Below, in pieces: positions 60,430 through 64,000 of a stretch of 64,000 nucleotides of DNA. The notes under the pieces are model-generated. The model was not told where the DNA came from and made no database searches. It worked only from the letters and a program-made list of their open reading frames with translations. The translations under genes and the position numbers were made by a program. Origin of the DNA: Centrapalus pauciflorus (taxonomy: Eukaryota; Streptophyta; Magnoliopsida; Asterales; Asteraceae); assembly GCA_020465985.1 (NCBI GenBank), contig JAANYP010006705.1, positions 124,001 through 188,000 of the forward strand, written 5' to 3'. Numbering within the stretch: position 1 is the stretch's first letter; each line of letters opens with the position of its first letter.

Positions 60430-62297
60430 TCACTTAAGCTTCCATTGATCCCCTTGGATGAAGTTTGTTACGGAATACACATTAACACGCTCTTGTGGGA
60501 TCCGGCTGCTCCATGACACTCTTCCAGACAAATTCGATCCCTTGCCAGCATTACCAAACTCACCATAATATAGTGTCTTCAATGCAAAATCACCCGTCCA
60601 TGGTGTCCATCCCTCTGGTGTGATCAGTGCCTCCAGTTTGCAACCAATGTACACCGTCCTTGAGAATTCCTTCCACGGCCTTCCAAGGAAATTCTTGTGC
60701 ACTTTAGGGTTGCTGTAGTATAACCTCATGTACTCTTCAGTTCCATTCACCAAACAGTTTTGGAACACAAAACCTGTAGACTGTGCGGGATCAACCCGTC
60801 CGTGTGCCGTCACTGCATTCGTCTCCCCCTTTTCGGGTGTGAGTTGACGAGGCCGAACCAGGATGGTGCAGTCTTGGAAGATTGAAGCTGAGTTGCCAAA
60901 TATGAAATCGACGTTCCCTTGGATGCGACATGACTTGTAGAATTGGCGAAGGGAGTGAGCATAAAGAGTGTCTTGATTGCCCAGAAACTCACAGTTTTCA
61001 ACCACAGATTGGTCGCTGTCGGTGCGGAAGGCAACAGCTTGGTGCGCATCAGGACCAGCTGTGTTCTCTATGGTTAAATCGCGTGCCATAAATCCGTCTC
61101 CGAATACCCCTATAGCATAAAAAAGGATCTTGAACGTAAATGCAAAATTTCCTTCAGGTGCTAAAACAAATGGTCTAGTCCTAAATAATTTACCGTCATA
61201 AAATTACTCCATAACCATTATGATTCTAAAACATTTTGATTTGTAAAGTGAAAAAACCTAACCCAAAAATCAACAAAACTAAAATAGAAAACCGAGGTGT
61301 ATGGCGGGACACACATACCGACTGTGGCAGAGTTATATGTCGTCATCCCGGTCTGCGCCACGCTCATAGACCCTGTGATCACGGTTTTACCCATCCCCTC
61401 CCCCAAAACCACAACGTTCTGCTTCTCTATCCCCACCCTAACGGTTTCCTTATACACCCCACCCTTCACTAATATCACGTATCGCCGCCCGTGACCCCAA
61501 TCTGGCCCTGCATTCACCGCCTCCTGCACCGTCCTGTATTTACATCCCCCGCCTTTACACACCGTCACATCAGCCTTCAACCCCGCCGGAACCCCTAACT
61601 GTACACTCCCCTTGCCGCCGGACACACCACCTTCCCAAAACCCCTCTCTCTCCGTCTTCGGCTGGCTCCACGATGCTGTTTTGTCGCCATTCACATCGTA
61701 CGCCATCATCATGCTTAAAGCGTTGCTCGTGTGTTCAATCAACGTGTTCAGAAATGACATCGTATCTACTACCATCTTTGTATCGTTCACGTATTTCAGT
61801 GCCGACCAGCAGTCGTTCTGGTAGGCCAATCCGGCGCCGGTCCAAGCACGGCCGTCCTTGATCCTTCGACGTGGCAACACGTCAGCCGTTAATTTGAGAC
61901 GGTAAGCCGAGTTACGTAGGTGTTCGATGCAGTTATTCGCGGCGGTTGTGCGATTGGCATTGCCGGCTGATGCTTCCAGGATCAACTTCACCTTCGATTG
62001 AGCTGAACGGAGGTTCTCCTCCGAGACAGATAACACCGACTGAATGATTTCCATGGGGTTTGTCTTCGTTGATCGACTGAGTGAAGATTCACATCGTTGT
62101 TTATACCTGGTAGCCTTACAAACTTGACGGATCTGATCAGAGGAAGACTGTTTATTGTTTATAGCCGGAGGACGGTGGCGGTCAGCGGAGGAGGAAGCCG
62201 GTGGGATGAAAATGAGAAGAGAGACGAAGAGGACGGAGATTACTGCCATGGATATGGTGTTGATATGATGGTGATGATTTAACTTTTCTCCATGCAT
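60430..62297 (-). CDS. PME51: Pectinesterase with PMEI pro-domain, PME51-like, 552 aa
   Basis: Type-I pectin methylesterase removes methyl groups from cell-wall homogalacturonan. Two exons, 62297-61319 and 61109-60430, join in frame. Residues 17-37 form a hydrophobic signal/anchor. The inhibitor pro-domain (about 55-205) has its four cysteines at 60, 69, 123 and 163. The catalytic domain (about 240-552) shows GxYxE at 280-284, QAVAF with Q350, QDTLY with Q372 and D373, DFIFG with D394, and GRPW with R470. All active-site residues are present. No RRLL/RKLL-type processing motif is seen in the linker. The length and sequence match what I recall of Arabidopsis PME51 (about 551 aa). The ATG at 62297 is chosen; in-frame ATGs at 62351 and 62249 are alternatives. 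Confidence 0.96.
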
Positions 62298-62342
62298 TTT
62301 GATGATCAAAATCCAAAGTATAATGCTTTTACATATATTTTT

Positions 62343-62386
62343 GATTTGCATATTTGATCATCATGTGAAGATCAAATATGCAAATC
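62343..62386. repeat. Perfect 17-bp inverted repeat upstream of the PME gene
   Basis: GATTTGCATATTTGATC and its exact complement are separated by 10 bases, 46 bp before the chosen PME start codon. Each arm contains an ATTTGCAT octamer. It could be a protein-binding site or a 5' UTR hairpin. The upstream in-frame ATG at 62351-62349 lies in it. Confidence 0.9.
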
Positions 62387-63696
62387 TTAGGTTTAGTTAC
62401 TCAAAATTTAACTTTTCAAAAAAAAAAAAAATCAAGAAATTTCATATCACTTTTTAAAATACCACTTTTCATATTTCTTTTTTGTTACTTTTCTGTTACC
62501 TATTATATATTTTTTTATAATATTTTTTCTCACTCTCTTACTATTCTATCATATATTCTATTTTTCTTATTATATAATCACCCATCTCATTTTTTTTTAA
62601 ACTAAAACTTTATCGTCTAAACAAGTTTTCACTTTTTATAGAAACTATTGTTTTTTTTTTTTTCTTTCCGAAAGCTATAACTTGAAAACTGAAATTGAAA
62701 AATGAATAGTTTTTGTTAACTAAACGCAACATGTTTTCCTAAGCGGATTTCTACAACTCTCACCATATGGTTTTTACAATATTAAGTAAACCCGGCGACC
62801 ATTTTAAAAACGTAATTAAGGACTAAAAAAACTAACATTTTGAGAAGTATATATGTATAATTTTGTATGTTGGTTGACACTACAGAGCAAGATATTGCTA
62901 GCTAATAAATAAACTTAATGAGTCATAGTCGGTGACATACTGACATATAATTTTGGATTTCAGTGGTGTAAAAGATACACAAAATATAGAAATAAAATCA
63001 TGATTTTGGCCCATAATATAATTAATAATTAATTATATGAGATATATGTGTGTGGGATCATGATCAGATCGGTTATATGTCATTGGTTGAAAGATATTGT
63101 CTGGTCACATGTGTTGGTATGCTAATGCTATGTGTGATCAAGTCGTTCAACAAATTACAATTTCCATTATTCCCTGTTTGGTTTATAAGTGGCAAACTAA
63201 ACACACACACACACACACTATGTGTGTCTTTAGGTGAATTTGTTTTCTTATGAATCAAACACTTCAAAATTATTCACAACATATTTCTACATGTTTACAA
63301 TATATTATTATTTTATTTTATTCTTTTTAATTTTGGGAAAAAAATATTTGTGTTTCATAAATCATAAAACCTTGTATGAATGTTCAAAATTTATGTTTAT
63401 ATTTTGATGGACTTCAACGTTTACACCATTGTTTTTATTGTAACAAGATGGTTTTTTTTAGGGGTGATAATTCAGGTCAATTCAAATAAATGAGTTGATA
63501 ATCAAAAGACAAAAAGTTAACATAGTTTTAAATTTTTTTTCAAAAACAATTTGTTTAAATACATCAATTTCTAAATTTCATTTTAAAAAAAATTATGTTC
63601 TAGCTTTTACTTTTTTACTACGGAACATTATGATAGTTCCGTTTAACCCGTTGGGTTGAAATTGGCAAATTGCTACCCATTTTTGACCCAAAGGGT

Positions 63697-63800
63697 TAAT
63701 ATTGAAAAAAACCCTATTAACTTTCATAAATTTTTCGATTAAGTCCCTAAACTTTTTTTTCAACTGTAATCCTTAAACAATTTTTGTCTTATCTAAACCT
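63697..63800. mobile_element. Arm of a foldback MITE related to the one at 16105
   Basis: TTAATATTGAAAAAAACCCT...GATTAAGTCCCTAAACTTTTTTT...TTTGTCTTATCTAAA follows the left arm of the 16105 element closely. The expected inverted right arm would lie beyond the window or is lost. Confidence 0.6.
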
Positions 63801-63836
63801 ATATAAATATTACAGGGAACCGATAGAACTGGTATC

Positions 63837-63856
63837 CTCACACACACACACACACA

Positions 63857-63899
<43 letters not shown>
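63837..63899. repeat. Compound microsatellite (CA)n(CT)n
   Basis: About 11 CA units pass directly into about 20 CT units. Confidence 0.95.
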
Positions 63900-63902
<3 letters not shown>

Positions 63903-64000
63903 TTTAACAACGGTGAAATGATGAAATCAACAACCACCATGTTCCCTGATCGCTTTCTCTCTATTTTTTCTTTGACGATTCCTCTCTCATGATTCACTCA

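Larger units (their letters stand above)
62387..64000. other. Gene-free right end of the window
   Basis: AT-rich DNA, presumably including the PME promoter at its left. It contains (AC)10 near 63200 and a long compound microsatellite near 63840. No coding frame is supported. Confidence 0.5.

Noticed and set aside
61236..62282. Plus-strand frames over the PME gene
   Set aside because: Shadows of the PME exon; they have no protein-like composition and no splice continuity.
1..64000. A CRISPR array, operon, or new defence-type system
   Set aside because: The repeats present are microsatellites, MITEs, SINEs, Helitron-like elements and LTR repeats; none has regular repeat-spacer order, and the genes are ordinary plant genes.

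Overview
The window is nuclear DNA of a flowering plant, probably a eudicot. The evidence is GT-AG introns of 80 bp to 3 kb, AT-rich intergenic DNA, a plant-type U6 snRNA promoter, a plant P-class PPR protein, HASTY, a plant actin with a leader intron, a plant-type PMEI-PME, and Copia, PIF/Harbinger, SINE, MITE and Helitron-like elements. The species cannot be settled from the sequence alone. I found no prokaryotic, viral or organellar operon and no CRISPR array.

Layout. (1) 1-5427: the 3' part of a degenerate Ty1/Copia retrotransposon. It has no gag, a lysine at the third integrase catalytic position, a stop in RNase H, and a 3' LTR. (2) ~5.8-10.85 kb, plus strand: an organelle-type P-class PPR gene resembling Arabidopsis At5g65820, with 5' exons that I reconstructed. 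(3) 11.7-12.7 kb: two gene relics, one clearly a guanosine deaminase pseudogene. (4) 13-15.5 kb: an intact tRNA-derived SINE with a 17-bp target duplication, an unassigned minus-strand set of exon-like segments, and a complete U6 snRNA gene with USE and TATA. (5) 19.4-27.45 kb, minus strand: a nine-exon gene for an 856-aa acidic protein with FGEF and WxxF motifs like adaptor-binding synergin/aftiphilin proteins. Intron 8 carries a repeat split by an 894-bp TIR element. (6) 27.5-32.5 kb: AT-rich spacer with adjacent Helitron-like elements. (7) 32.5-49.46 kb, plus strand: the complete 22-exon HASTY (exportin-5) gene, 1198 aa. (8) 49.5-57.5 kb: gene-poor, with foldback MITEs, a structurally intact 1881-bp PIF/Harbinger transposon (perfect 17-bp TIRs, TAA duplication, transposase with the full DDE triad), and a SINE interrupted by a Tourist-like MITE. 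(9) 57.6-59.9 kb, plus strand: an intact actin gene, 377 aa. (10) 60.4-62.3 kb, minus strand: an intact PMEI-pectin methylesterase gene of the PME51 type, 552 aa. (11) 62.3-64 kb: spacer with microsatellites and one MITE arm.

The host genes are not an operon or pathway. HASTY (miRNA pathway), actin, PME (cell wall), the PPR protein (organelle RNA) and the adaptor-like protein are independent. The one linkage that looks old is actin next to PME51, which I recall as neighbours (At5g09810 and At5g09760) in Arabidopsis. The most informative signals come from the mobile elements. Two nested insertions have their unoccupied counterpart inside the same window: the 238-bp repeat with and without the 894-bp element, and the SINE with and without the 291-bp MITE. 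I saw no convincing new biological system.
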